Source of the DNA: Streptomyces acidiscabies
GTDB lineage: Bacteria > Actinomycetota > Actinomycetes > Streptomycetales > Streptomycetaceae
Assembly: GCF_020010905.1 (NCBI RefSeq)
Contig: NZ_JAGJBY010000002.1
Span: 2,604,001 to 2,668,000, forward strand
Direction: 5' to 3'
Length of the DNA stretch: 64,000 nucleotides
The notes under the pieces are model-generated. The model was not told where the DNA came from and made no database searches. It saw nothing but the letters and a program-made list of their open reading frames with translations. Below, piece by piece: positions 51,883 to 60,139 of the stretch; position 1 is the first letter of the stretch; each line of letters opens with the position of its first letter. Made by a program: the position numbers and the translations under genes.

Positions 51883-52374
51883 TCAGGACACCGCAACCCC
51901 GTTCTCCAACTCCACCGTCCCCGCCCCCTCCGCCAGCACGTCCAGCGCCGCCAGCACCCGCAACCCCAGCGTCCCGGGCAGCCGCGCAGCGAGATCCTCG
52001 CGTGGGACCAGTTGCCAGGACAGCAACTCCTCCTCCTGGAGCCGGATCGACTTGAGGTCGTCCGCGTCGAGGACGCCGCCGTCGTACACGTACGCCACGA
52101 TCGGCGGCCGAGCCGGACCGTGCACCCAGTCGACCGCGAGGAGCCGCCCCAGCGGACGGTCGAGGCCGATCTCCTCCAGGGTCTCGCGACGGGCACCCTG
52201 GCGAGGCGTCTCGCCGGTGTCCGACTCGATGGTGCCGCCCGGAAGCGCCCACCCCTCACGGTAGTTGGGCTCGACGAGCAGCACCCGCCCCTCGGCGTCA
52301 CGGAAGAGCGCGGCGGCGCCGGCGAGGATACGGGGCAGGGAGGCGATGTACGCGGCATAGTCGGAGGTGCTCAT
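51883..52374 (-). CDS. Nudix hydrolase
   Basis: A 163-aa pyrophosphohydrolase with a complete Nudix box, GGTIESDTGETPRQGARRET followed by LEEIGL (about residues 46-71), whose Glu residues bind Mg. Substrate could be an oxidised nucleotide, NADH or a nucleotide sugar; the flanks of the box do not decide. The ATG at 52374 was chosen because TACCCT ends 6 nt upstream on the minus strand and no ribosome site is seen; the longer open frame upstream is C/G-rich and lacks support. It stands alone. Confidence 0.88.
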   Translation of the reverse strand: MSTSDYAAYIASLPRILAGAAALFRDAEGRVLLVEPNYREGWALPGGTIESDTGETPRQGARRETLEEIGLDRPLGRLLAVDWVHGPARPPIVAYVYDGGVLDADDLKSIRLQEEELLSWQLVPREDLAARLPGTLGLRVLAALDVLAEGAGTVELENGVAVS

Positions 52375-52649
52375 CCCCGCAGGGTATCCAGGCGCGACCG
52401 CCACCGCCGAACTGCTGTGAGGGCACGCCGAGTTCACGCCCTCCGGAGTCATACAACCACCCTTGGCGCGCCCCGCGCCCCCTGTCACGCCCTGCCCCCT
52501 TGTCCAGCCCACCCGTTCCCCCTCCACAGCCACCCCCATCCAGGCCCCGGACAAGGCATGACGCCACCCCCCTTCGCCGGTTAAGGTCACTCCGGCGTGA
52601 CCGGCCCCCACGCGCGGGGACCCCGGAATGCACCGGCGATGGGAGACAA

Positions 52650-53786
52650 GTGGCGGAGGCACGGCGCGTCCTCGTGGCGGCGGACAAGTTCAAGGGCTCG
52701 CTGACGGCCGTAGAGGTCGCCGAACGAGTCACGGCGGGCCTGCGCAAGGCCGTCCCCGGCGTCGAGGTCGAGGCGCTGCCGGTGGCGGACGGCGGCGACG
52801 GCACGGTAGCGGCAGCGCTCGCGGCCGGCTTCGACCGCCACGACGTACGCGTAGCGGGCCCCCTCGGTCACGAGATCACCGCCGCGTTCGCCCTGCGCGG
52901 CGACACCGCCGTCGTCGAGATGGCCGAGGCCAGCGGCCTGCACCGGCTTCCGCGCGGCACCTTCGCCCCCCTCGCCGCGTCCACGTACGGCTCCGGCGAA
53001 CTCCTGCGCGCAGCGCTCGACGCGGGCGCCCGCACGATCGTCTTCGGCGTCGGCGGCAGCGCCTCCACGGACGGCGGCGCGGGCATGCTCTCCGCGCTCG
53101 GCGCCCGCTTCCTCGACGCGGACGGCGAGCCCGTGGCCCCCGGCGGAGGCGGCCTCGCGGACCTCGCCCGCGCCGACCTGACCGACATGGACGCCCGCCT
53201 GAAAACCGTCGACCTGATCCTCGCCAGCGACGTCGACAACCCGCTCACCGGCCCGACCGGCGCCCCCGCCGTCTACGGCCCGCAGAAGGGCGCCTCCCCG
53301 GACGACGTCACCGCCCTCGACGCCGCCCTCGCCCACTACGCGAAGGTCCTGGAGACCGCCGTGGGCCCGAAGGCCGCCGAACACGCGCTCGCACCCGGCG
53401 CCGGAGCGGCCGGCGGCATCGGCTACGGCGCGCTGCTGCTCGGCGCCCGCTTCCGCCCCGGCATCGAGATCATGCTCGACGTCCTCGGCTTCGCCCCCGC
53501 CCTGGCCCGCGCCGACCTCGTCATCACCGGCGAGGGCTCCCTCGACACCCAGACCCTGCACGGCAAGGCCCCGGCGGGCGTCGCCGCAGCGGCCCGTGCT
53601 GCCGGCAAGGACGTCATCGCCGTCTGCGGACGCCTCGCCCTGACCCCGGAGGCCCTCGCGGGAGCCGGCATCCGCCGCGCGTACCCCCTCACCGAGATCG
53701 AGCCGGACGTCGCGCGGTGCATCGCGGAGGCGGGCCCGATCCTGGAGAAGGTGGCGGAACGGATCGGCCGGGACCTGCTGGCCTGA
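52650..53786 (+). CDS. glycerate kinase
   Basis: A 378-aa kinase of the GlxK/GarK family that phosphorylates D-glycerate, normally to 2-phosphoglycerate. Conserved segments are VLVAADKFKGSLTAVEVAE, PVADGGDGTV, VVEMAEASGL, IVFGVGGSASTDGGAGM, ASDVDNPLTGPTGAPAVYGP, GYGALLLGARFRPGIE and ITGEGSLDTQTLHGKAP. Length is typical (about 380). The GTG at 52650 has GGGAGA just upstream. TAAGGT at 52582-52587 is a likely -10 box, giving a leader of about 55-60 nt. No glyoxylate or glucarate genes adjoin, so the pathway feeding it is not evident here. Confidence 0.93.
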   Translation: MAEARRVLVAADKFKGSLTAVEVAERVTAGLRKAVPGVEVEALPVADGGDGTVAAALAAGFDRHDVRVAGPLGHEITAAFALRGDTAVVEMAEASGLHRLPRGTFAPLAASTYGSGELLRAALDAGARTIVFGVGGSASTDGGAGMLSALGARFLDADGEPVAPGGGGLADLARADLTDMDARLKTVDLILASDVDNPLTGPTGAPAVYGPQKGASPDDVTALDAALAHYAKVLETAVGPKAAEHALAPGAGAAGGIGYGALLLGARFRPGIEIMLDVLGFAPALARADLVITGEGSLDTQTLHGKAPAGVAAAARAAGKDVIAVCGRLALTPEALAGAGIRRAYPLTEIEPDVARCIAEAGPILEKVAERIGRDLLA

Positions 53787-53890
53787 GAACGAGACACGGG
53801 CCGACGAGAAGACCGTACGACCGTCGGCTTGTACGACAACACAACCAGCAAACCCCACGCCCACCCCACCCCATCCCTCACTCTCACCTC

Positions 53891-54754
53891 CTACGCCCGC
53901 CCACCCCCGATCCCATCCAGCTCCACCACCGCCTCCTTCGGCAACTCCACCTCCACCGCCGCGAGATTCTCCCGCAGATGCCCGAGCGACGACGTCCCCG
54001 GAATCACCGCAATAGCCGGAGACCGCCCCAACAGCCAAGCCAGAGCCACCTGTTGGGGAGACGCCTGCAACCGCCCCGCCACATCCGTCAGCACCTGGGA
54101 CTGAATCGGCGAGAACCCGCCCAGCGGAAAGTACGGCACATACGCGATCCCCTCGGCCGCACACCGCTCGACCAGCGCGTCGTCCTCCTGATGCGCCAGG
54201 TTGTAGTGATTCTGCACGGTCACCACAGGCGCGATCGCCTGAGCCTCACTGAGCTGCGCGGACGTGACCGTGCTCAACCCGAGATGCCGGATCAGCCCCT
54301 GCTCGCGCAGCTCGGCGAGGGCGGAGAACGCCTCCCCGATCGACGCGTCGTCCGGCCCGTCCACGGTCCCCGCCCGCAGATTGACGGCGTCCAGCGCCTC
54401 CACCCCGAGGTGCTCCAGGTTCTCGTGGACCTGCGCGCGCAGGTCGTCCGGGTCGAGGCCCGGGTGCCAGGACCCGTCGGGCCCGCGCCGGCACCCCACC
54501 TTCGTGACGATGCGCAGCTCCCGAGGGTAGGGGTGCAGGGCTTTGCGGATCAGCTCGTTGACGACGGTAGGGCCGTAGAAGTCGGCGGTGTCGATGTGTG
54601 TGACCCCCGCGTCGACGACGGCCCGCAGGACGGCGATCACCGTGCGGGGGTCCTTCGGTGGACCGAAGACACCGGGCCCGGCGAGCTGCATCGCGCCGTA
54701 TCCCATACGGGTCAGGGTCAGTCCGTCGGCGGGGGTGAGCGTGCCTGCGAGCAT
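53891..54754 (-). CDS. aldo/keto reductase-family oxidoreductase
   Basis: A 287-aa (beta/alpha)8 NADPH-dependent reductase. The catalytic Asp and Tyr are in HIDTADFYGP and the Lys in RIVTKVG. The usual His of the tetrad is not in place: the corresponding strand reads DAVNLRAG, a variation seen in one AKR subgroup. NADP-binding motifs GLSTVTSAQL, QNHYNLAHQED and VIPGTSSLGHLRENL are present. AAGGTGG lies about 7 nt before the ATG. It is divergent from an MmyB-type regulator, which probably controls it; such AKR/regulator pairs are common in Streptomyces. The substrate is unknown. Confidence 0.88.
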   Translation of the reverse strand: MLAGTLTPADGLTLTRMGYGAMQLAGPGVFGPPKDPRTVIAVLRAVVDAGVTHIDTADFYGPTVVNELIRKALHPYPRELRIVTKVGCRRGPDGSWHPGLDPDDLRAQVHENLEHLGVEALDAVNLRAGTVDGPDDASIGEAFSALAELREQGLIRHLGLSTVTSAQLSEAQAIAPVVTVQNHYNLAHQEDDALVERCAAEGIAYVPYFPLGGFSPIQSQVLTDVAGRLQASPQQVALAWLLGRSPAIAVIPGTSSLGHLRENLAAVEVELPKEAVVELDGIGGGRA

Positions 54755-54888
54755 GTCGGGCCACCTTTTGCTGAGAACGGTTACTACGGCAGAGCGTGCG
54801 CCGGTCGCCGGGCCGGTGGTTACGCCCCGCTGTTCCTGGGGGTCGCAGGACCAGGCACCGGCCCGCCGCCCCGCCGTACGGTGAACGC

Positions 54889-55716
54889 ATGGACGACGCA
54901 AACGCTCTCGGTGAGTTTCTGAAGGCCCGGCGAGCGCTGGTGCGGCCGGAGGACGTGGGGTTGCCGCGCGGCGGCCTCAGGCGGGTGCCGGGGCTGCGCC
55001 GCGAGGAGGTCGCGCTCCTCGCGGGGATCAGCGCGGACTACTACCTGCGCCTGGAGCAGGGCCGCGACCGCAACCCGTCGGCGCAGGTGCTGGAAGCGGT
55101 TGCTCGCACGCTCCGGCTCGACGTCGCCGCCACCGCGTACCTGCTGGGCCTGACCCGGCCGCGTACGAGGGCCGGGAGGTGGCCGGCGAGCGAGCGGGTC
55201 CCGGACGGCCTGCGGGAGCTGATCGACGGCTGGGACCGCAACCCGGCGTACGTCCAGAACGGGCTGACCGACGTCCTCGCCGCGAACGCGTTGGCCGCCG
55301 CGCTGTCCCCGAAGTACCGTCCCGGCGGCAACCTGCTGCGCACGCTCTTCCTCGACCCGGCGGAGCGCGAGCGCTGCCCGGACTGGGAGCGGCTCACCGA
55401 GCAGGCCGTGGCCATGGTGCGGCCCAGGACGGACGCCGGCGATCCCCGGCTCGCCGCTCTGGCCGACGAGCTGTCGCGGCGCAGCGAGCGGTTCCGCGCA
55501 CTGTGGGCACGGCACGACATCAGCCGCCGGATGGACCGTACGGTCCGCATCCTCCACCCCGAGGTCGGCCACCTGGAACTCGTCAAGCACAAGATGGCGC
55601 TCGACGGCGACGAGGGACTCATGGTGGTCGTCATGCACGCTCCGCCCGGCAGCCGCGCCGCCGAGCTGCTCGACATCCTCGGCAGCCTCAGCGCGCCCGC
55701 GCCCCAGGAACGCTGA
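54889..55716 (+). CDS. MmyB-type XRE transcriptional regulator
   Basis: A 275-aa regulator with an N-terminal XRE HTH (residues about 30-85: GLRREEVALLAGISADYYLR, LEQGRDRNPS) and a C-terminal MmyB-like ligand-binding domain (about 105-265: WDRNPAYVQNGLTDVLAANA, RMDRTVRILHPEVGHLELV). MmyB-like domains are thought to bind fatty acids or similar ligands. TACGGT ends 6 nt before the ATG, so translation is probably leaderless. Divergent from the aldo/keto reductase gene across 134 bp. The coding sequence carries one AARCGGTTRC copy at 55094. Its stop codon lies inside a perfect palindrome. Confidence 0.9.
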   Translation: MDDANALGEFLKARRALVRPEDVGLPRGGLRRVPGLRREEVALLAGISADYYLRLEQGRDRNPSAQVLEAVARTLRLDVAATAYLLGLTRPRTRAGRWPASERVPDGLRELIDGWDRNPAYVQNGLTDVLAANALAAALSPKYRPGGNLLRTLFLDPAERERCPDWERLTEQAVAMVRPRTDAGDPRLAALADELSRRSERFRALWARHDISRRMDRTVRILHPEVGHLELVKHKMALDGDEGLMVVVMHAPPGSRAAELLDILGSLSAPAPQER

Positions 55717-55750
55717 AGGGCCCGGAACCGATCGGTTCCGGGCCCTTCAG
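55713..55750. terminator. 38-bp perfect palindrome, bidirectional terminator
   Basis: CTGAAGGGCCCGGAACCGA is followed directly by its exact reverse complement, giving 19 bp per arm and no loop bases. It includes the TGA of the MmyB-type gene. It lies between this gene and the converging pssA. On each strand the hairpin ends with a short C/T-rich tail only. Confidence 0.8.
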
Positions 55751-55777
55751 CGTCGTACGGAAAACGACTGCAAGCGG

Positions 55778-56626
55778 TTACGGCAACTGCGCCGTACGCG
55801 CCTCGCGGCGGTTGTCGCGGAAGTTGTTCACCCGGCGGGCCGTGGCGAACAGCGGGATGACCGCGCCCATGACGAGCTGGAGCGCGCAGCCCGTCTGGAG
55901 GAGGAGCTGGCCGCCGGGGGCGCCGAACGCCCACGCCGCGAGCATGCCCATCGACAGGACGATCCACGAGAGCATGGCGCCCGCGAGCGGTCCGCGCGGC
56001 TTCGGGTACTCGACGCGGCTCACCATCAGCCAGGCCGTACCGACGATCGCCAGCAGCGTCGCCACGAACGGCAGTTCAAGCAGCACGATCGCTACGACCG
56101 TCAGCGCGCCGAACGGCGACGGCATCCCCTGGAACATGCCGTTGGCAGGTGTCACGCACGAGAAGCGCGCGAGTCTCAGCACCACCGCGAGCAGCACCAC
56201 GACCGCGCCGACCGCCGCCACCCGCTGGTGCGCGTCGTTGGCGACCATGCCGTAGACGAGGACGAAGTACGCCGGGGCCAGGCCGAAGCTGACCAGGTCG
56301 GAGAGGTTGTCCAGTTCCGCGCCCATGGGGGAGGAGCGCAGCTTGCGGGCGACGAGGCCGTCGAACAGGTCGAAGACCGCCGCGCACAGCATCAGGATGA
56401 CGGCGGTGGCCGCGCTGCTGCGCGCCATCCCGCTCTCCTGGCTGCCCGTGAGGTGCGGGATGAGGATGCCGGTGGTGGTGAAGTACACCGCCATGAAGCC
56501 GCAGGTGGCGTTGCCGAGCGTGAGGGCGTCCGCTATCGACAGCCGCAGGGAGAGGGGCATCTCCTCGGCGTCGTCCTCTTCGTCGGCCTCCGGCACCCAG
56601 CCGGTCTGCGTCTCAGGGTCAATCAC
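55778..56626 (-). CDS. pssA: CDP-diacylglycerol-serine O-phosphatidyltransferase
   Basis: A 282-aa membrane enzyme that makes phosphatidylserine from CDP-diacylglycerol and serine. The CDP-alcohol motif is complete: FDGLVARKLRSSPMGAELDN then LSDLVSFG (DG, AR, G, D, D). About six to eight hydrophobic segments follow and precede it. The start overlaps the end of psd by 8 nt; I use the GTG at 56626, but an in-frame TTG 6 nt upstream is possible and a later internal Met (MPLSLRLSIADALTLG) would give a shorter protein. The stop is TAA, unusual here, and overlaps a copy of AARCGGTTRC. It is downstream of psd, so both act in phosphatidylethanolamine synthesis. Confidence 0.94.
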   Translation of the reverse strand: MIDPETQTGWVPEADEEDDAEEMPLSLRLSIADALTLGNATCGFMAVYFTTTGILIPHLTGSQESGMARSSAATAVILMLCAAVFDLFDGLVARKLRSSPMGAELDNLSDLVSFGLAPAYFVLVYGMVANDAHQRVAAVGAVVVLLAVVLRLARFSCVTPANGMFQGMPSPFGALTVVAIVLLELPFVATLLAIVGTAWLMVSRVEYPKPRGPLAGAMLSWIVLSMGMLAAWAFGAPGGQLLLQTGCALQLVMGAVIPLFATARRVNNFRDNRREARTAQLP

Positions 56627-57275
56627 GGTCAAGACGAGTCACCCCCGCCACGGTCTTCTGCCCGACCTCGACGGCGACCTCGATGCCCTCGGGGAGATAC
56701 ACGTCCACGCGCGAACCGAACCGGATGAGACCGATGCGCTCGCCCTGCTCGACCTTCGTGCCCTCGGGGAGGTAGGGGACGATGCGGCGGGCGACCGTAC
56801 CGGCGATCTGGATCATCTCGATGTCACCGAGTTCGGTGTCGAAGTGCCAGACCACCCGCTCGTTGTTCTCGCTCTCCTTGTTGAACGCCGGGACGAAACC
56901 GCCCGGCACGTGCTCCACGGACGCCACCGTGCCCGCGAGGGGCGCGCGGTTGACGTGCACGTTGAGCGGGCTCATGAAGATCGCGACCCGGGTGCGCCCG
57001 TCCTTCCACGGCATGATGCTCTGCACCACGCCGTCGGCGGGGGAGATGACCCGGCCCGAGGCGATCTCGCGCTCGGGGTCGCGGAAGAACCACAGCATGC
57101 CCGCCGCGAGCGCGGTGGCGGGTACGGCGACTGCCTTCGCGGCGCCCGAGCGGCGGGCGCGGACCAGGCTGACGGCTGCGGTGGCGACGGTCGGGAGAAG
57201 CCACGGCGATGCTCCGCGCGCAAGGCGTACGCCGGCGAGGCTGTCGCGAGGTGCAGAGGTTTGGCTGTGGGGCAT
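56619..57275 (-). CDS. psd: phosphatidylserine decarboxylase, short form
   Basis: A 218-aa proenzyme that converts phosphatidylserine to phosphatidylethanolamine. An N-terminal hydrophobic region (residues about 22-65, two segments) anchors it. Core motifs: WFFRDPEREI, SPADGVVQSI, IFMSPLNVHVNRAP, VGQKTVAGV at the end. The self-cleavage site that makes the pyruvoyl group is the Ser in LIRFGSRVDVYLP, the FGS form found in short, archaeal-type Psd instead of LGST. GAAGG lies about 6 nt before the ATG. It overlaps pssA and forms a two-gene operon. It follows mcd on the same strand after a 171-bp gap. Confidence 0.94.
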   Translation of the reverse strand: MPHSQTSAPRDSLAGVRLARGASPWLLPTVATAAVSLVRARRSGAAKAVAVPATALAAGMLWFFRDPEREIASGRVISPADGVVQSIMPWKDGRTRVAIFMSPLNVHVNRAPLAGTVASVEHVPGGFVPAFNKESENNERVVWHFDTELGDIEMIQIAGTVARRIVPYLPEGTKVEQGERIGLIRFGSRVDVYLPEGIEVAVEVGQKTVAGVTRLDRD

Positions 57276-57446
57276 GGATGACCTTCGTAGCGGATGATGC
57301 CGCGCTCTGAGAAGGGGACGGCGGCTTTCCGGCGATCGTAGCGGTTCACGACCACAACTGGGTAAGCCAGGAAGACGAGTCGGCGGCTGAGAGCGATTGA
57401 CGGGGTGTGACCTTCTTCTCGAGGAAAACACCCCCAACCGGTACAT

Positions 57447-58661
57447 CTAGCCCTGGAATCGATACTCTTCGAGCAACCTTCGGCCGATGATCATTTTCTG
57501 GATCTCGGCGGTGCCTTCACCGATCAGGAGCATCGGCGCCTCGCGGTACAGGCGCTCGATCTCGTACTCCTTGGAGAAGCCGTAGCCACCGTGGATCCGG
57601 AACGCGTCCTCGACCACCTCCTTGCAGTACTCGGAGGCGAGGTACTTCGCCATCCCGGCCTCCAGGTCGTTTCGCTCACCCGAGTCCTTTTTGCGTGCCG
57701 CATTGACCATCATCGCATGGGCGGCCTCGACCTTGGTAGCCATCTCCGCGAGCTTGAACTGGATCGCCTGGTGCTGGGCGATCGGCTTCCCGAAGGTATG
57801 GCGTTGCTGGGCATACTGGACGCCGAGTTCGAAGGCACGCTGAGCGACGCCGCAGCCACGCGCCGCGACGTTCACGCGGCCAACCTCGACTCCGTCCATC
57901 ATTTGGTAAAAACCTCGGCCGGTCTCCCCGCCGAGCACCCGGTTCGCCGGAACCCGCAGGTCGGACATGATCAGTTCGGTCGTGTCGACGCCCTTGTAGC
58001 CCATCTTCTCGATCTTCCCGGGGATCGTCAGGCCCGGACGCACCTCCCCGAAGCCGGGCTCCTTCTCCACCAGGAACGTCGTCATCGCCTTGTGCGGCTT
58101 GGCCGCCGCCTGGGCCGGGTCGTGTCCTTCGTCACTTCGTACGAGAACCGCCACCAGCGACGACGTACCGCCGTTCGTCAGCCACATCTTCTGGCCGTTC
58201 AGGACGAAATCGTCACCGTCCCTGACCGCTTTCGACGTGATCGCCGACACGTCCGAACCGAGCCCCGGCTCCGACATCGAGAACGCGCCCCGGACGTCCC
58301 CCGCCGCCATCCGCGGCAGGAAGTACTCCTTCTGCTCCTCGGTGCCGTGCTGCTTGAGCATGTACGCCACGATGAAGTGCGTGTTGATGATCCCGGACAC
58401 CGACATCCAGCCCCGGGCGATCTCCTCCACGCACAGCGCGTACGTCAGGAGCGACTCGCCCAGACCGCCGTACTCCTCCGGGATCATCAGCCCGAACAGG
58501 CCCAACTCCTTGAGGCCGTCCACGATCTGCTGCGGATACTCGTCCCGGTGCTCCAGCTCGGTGGCGACCGGGAGGATCTCCTTGTCGACGAAGTCCCTTA
58601 CCGTGGACAGGATTTCGGTCTGTACGTCCGTGAGGCCGGCGGTCTGCGCGAGGCGTGCCAT
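57447..58661 (-). CDS. mcd: acyl-CoA dehydrogenase, probable (2S)-methylsuccinyl-CoA dehydrogenase
   Basis: A 404-aa FAD flavoprotein of the acyl-CoA dehydrogenase family. Conserved segments are FSMSEPGLGSDVSAI, QKMWLTNGG, FAD-binding RIHGGYGFSKEYEIERLYRE and the catalytic Glu in GEGTAEIQ (about residue 382). Its place as last gene of the ccr-ecm-mcl-mch row identifies it as Mcd, which oxidises methylsuccinyl-CoA to mesaconyl-CoA. Well-studied alphaproteobacterial Mcd is longer (about 550 aa, extra N-terminal part); this is a standard-length enzyme, so the call rests partly on context. It starts 6 nt after the mch stop. Electrons would pass to ETF. Confidence 0.85.
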   Translation of the reverse strand: MARLAQTAGLTDVQTEILSTVRDFVDKEILPVATELEHRDEYPQQIVDGLKELGLFGLMIPEEYGGLGESLLTYALCVEEIARGWMSVSGIINTHFIVAYMLKQHGTEEQKEYFLPRMAAGDVRGAFSMSEPGLGSDVSAITSKAVRDGDDFVLNGQKMWLTNGGTSSLVAVLVRSDEGHDPAQAAAKPHKAMTTFLVEKEPGFGEVRPGLTIPGKIEKMGYKGVDTTELIMSDLRVPANRVLGGETGRGFYQMMDGVEVGRVNVAARGCGVAQRAFELGVQYAQQRHTFGKPIAQHQAIQFKLAEMATKVEAAHAMMVNAARKKDSGERNDLEAGMAKYLASEYCKEVVEDAFRIHGGYGFSKEYEIERLYREAPMLLIGEGTAEIQKMIIGRRLLEEYRFQG

Positions 58662-58667
58662 GGTGGG

Positions 58668-59174
58668 TCAGCCCTCCTGAAGTTCCGGGCGGCCGGGCTG
58701 TTCGCCGCCGCGCTCCTTGATGTACGTCTCCGTCGGCACCATGACCTTGCGGCGGAACACGCACACCAGCGTGCCGTCCTGCTTGTAGCCCTTGGTCTCG
58801 ACGTGGACGATCCCGCGGTCGTTCTTCGACTTCGACGGCCACTTGTCGAGCACCGTCGTCTGGCCGTAGATCGTGTCGCCGTGGAAGGTCGGCGCCACGT
58901 GCTTCAGCGACTCGATCTCCAGGTTGGCGATCGCCTTGCCCGAGACGTCCGGGACGGACATGCCGAGCAGCAGCGAGTAGATGTAGTTCCCGACCACCAC
59001 GTTCTTGCCGAAGTCCGTCGTGTTCCCGGCGTAGTTGGCGTCGAGGTGGAGCGGGTGGTGGTTCATCGTGAGGAGGCAGAAGAGGTGGTCGTCGTACTCG
59101 GTGACCGTCTTGCCGGGCCAGTGCTTGTACACCGCGCCGACCTCGAACTCCTCGTAGGTGCGCCCGAATTGCAT
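58668..59174 (-). CDS. mch: MaoC-like hydratase, probable mesaconyl-CoA hydratase
   Basis: A 168-aa single hot-dog-fold protein of the MaoC group, predicted to hydrate mesaconyl-CoA to beta-methylmalyl-CoA. The active-site loop reads LLTMNHHPLHLDANYA: the His is kept, but the usual first Asp (in GDxHPLH) is Asn, as in part of this subgroup. The alphaproteobacterial enzyme is about twice as long with two hot-dog domains; this one must dimerise to match it. GGAGG lies about 10 nt before the ATG. It is 5 nt downstream of mcl and 6 nt upstream of mcd. Confidence 0.85.
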   Translation of the reverse strand: MQFGRTYEEFEVGAVYKHWPGKTVTEYDDHLFCLLTMNHHPLHLDANYAGNTTDFGKNVVVGNYIYSLLLGMSVPDVSGKAIANLEIESLKHVAPTFHGDTIYGQTTVLDKWPSKSKNDRGIVHVETKGYKQDGTLVCVFRRKVMVPTETYIKERGGEQPGRPELQEG

Positions 59175-59179
59175 CTGTC

Positions 59180-60139
59180 TCACACCTCCGGGATCTCGAA
59201 CGCCGACGTCCGGGTCAGGCCCGCCGCCCTGCCCTTGCCGGAGACGACCAGCGCCATCTTGCGGCTCGCCTCGTCGATCATCTCGTCGCCGAGCATCGCC
59301 GAACCCTTCCTGCCGCCCGCCTCGGACGTGTAGTACTCGTACGCGTCCAGGATCAGCTCCGCGTGGTCGTAGTCCTCCTGCGACGGCGAGAAGATCTCGT
59401 TGGACGCCTCGACCTGGCCCGGGTGCAGCACCCACTTGCCGTCGAAGCCGAGCGCGGCGGCGCGCTGCGCGACCTCGCGGTAACCGTCGACATTGCGGAT
59501 CTGGAGGTAGGGGCCGTCGATCGCCTGGAGGTCGTTCGCGCGGGCGGCCATCAGGATCTTCATGAGGATGTAGTGATAGGCGTCCGCGGGATAGCCGGGG
59601 GGCTGTTCGCCGACGACGAGGGACTTCATGTTGATCGACGCCATGAAATCGGCCGGACCGAAGATGATCGTCTCAATACGTTGACTGGCCTGGGCGATTT
59701 CATTGACGTTGTTGAGTCCCTGTGCATTCTCGATCTGCGCCTCAATGCCGATGCGGCCGACCTCGAATCCCATGGTCTTCTCGATCTGCGTCAACAGAAG
59801 GTCGAGCGCCACGATCTGCTGCGCGTTCTGCACCTTCGGCAGCATGATGCAGTCGAGATTCGGGCCGGCTCCCTCGACCACCGTGACGACATCCCGGTAC
59901 GTCCACTCGGTCGTCCAGTCGTTGACGCGCACGACCCTCGTCTTGCCCGTCCAGTCGCCCTCGTTGAGGAACTTGACGATCGTGTGCCGCGCCTCCGGCT
60001 TCGCGAGCGGCGCGCACGCGTCCTCCAGGTCCAGGAAGACCTGGTCCGCCGGGAGGCCCTGTGCCTTCTCCAGGAAGCGCGGGTTGCTGCCCGGCACGGC
60101 GAGACAGGAGCGGCGGGGACGGAGACGGTTGACGGTCAT
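59180..60139 (-). CDS. mcl: CoA ester lyase, L-malyl-CoA/beta-methylmalyl-CoA lyase
   Basis: A 319-aa CitE/HpcH-family TIM-barrel enzyme predicted to split beta-methylmalyl-CoA into glyoxylate and propionyl-CoA, and possibly malyl-CoA into glyoxylate and acetyl-CoA. Visible: SCLAVPGSNPRFLEKA, the metal-ligand strand VFLDLEDACAP, IMLPKVQNAQQI, IEAQIENAQGLNNV (substrate Glu), FGPADFMASI and GKWVLHPGQVEASNE. Its ATG overlaps the ecm stop (ATGA), so expression is coupled. Family and context agree strongly. Confidence 0.92.
   Translation of the reverse strand: MTVNRLRPRRSCLAVPGSNPRFLEKAQGLPADQVFLDLEDACAPLAKPEARHTIVKFLNEGDWTGKTRVVRVNDWTTEWTYRDVVTVVEGAGPNLDCIMLPKVQNAQQIVALDLLLTQIEKTMGFEVGRIGIEAQIENAQGLNNVNEIAQASQRIETIIFGPADFMASINMKSLVVGEQPPGYPADAYHYILMKILMAARANDLQAIDGPYLQIRNVDGYREVAQRAAALGFDGKWVLHPGQVEASNEIFSPSQEDYDHAELILDAYEYYTSEAGGRKGSAMLGDEMIDEASRKMALVVSGKGRAAGLTRTSAFEIPEV

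Larger units (their letters stand above)
25323..55781. repeat. dispersed 10-mer AARCGGTTRC, ten exact copies
   Basis: Exact copies on the plus strand lie at 25323, 32493, 33042, 40143, 45072, 47245, 55094 and 55772. Minus-strand copies lie at 39809-39818 and 45908-45917. Near matches are at 38305, 40852, 41129, 43292, 54775 and 62210. The extended consensus is close to TGNAARCGGTTRCT, which resembles LacI-type operators built around AAnCGnTT. Copies fall in several reading frames, on both strands and in two non-coding or stop-codon positions, so protein sequence does not explain them. Function is unknown. Confidence 0.6.
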
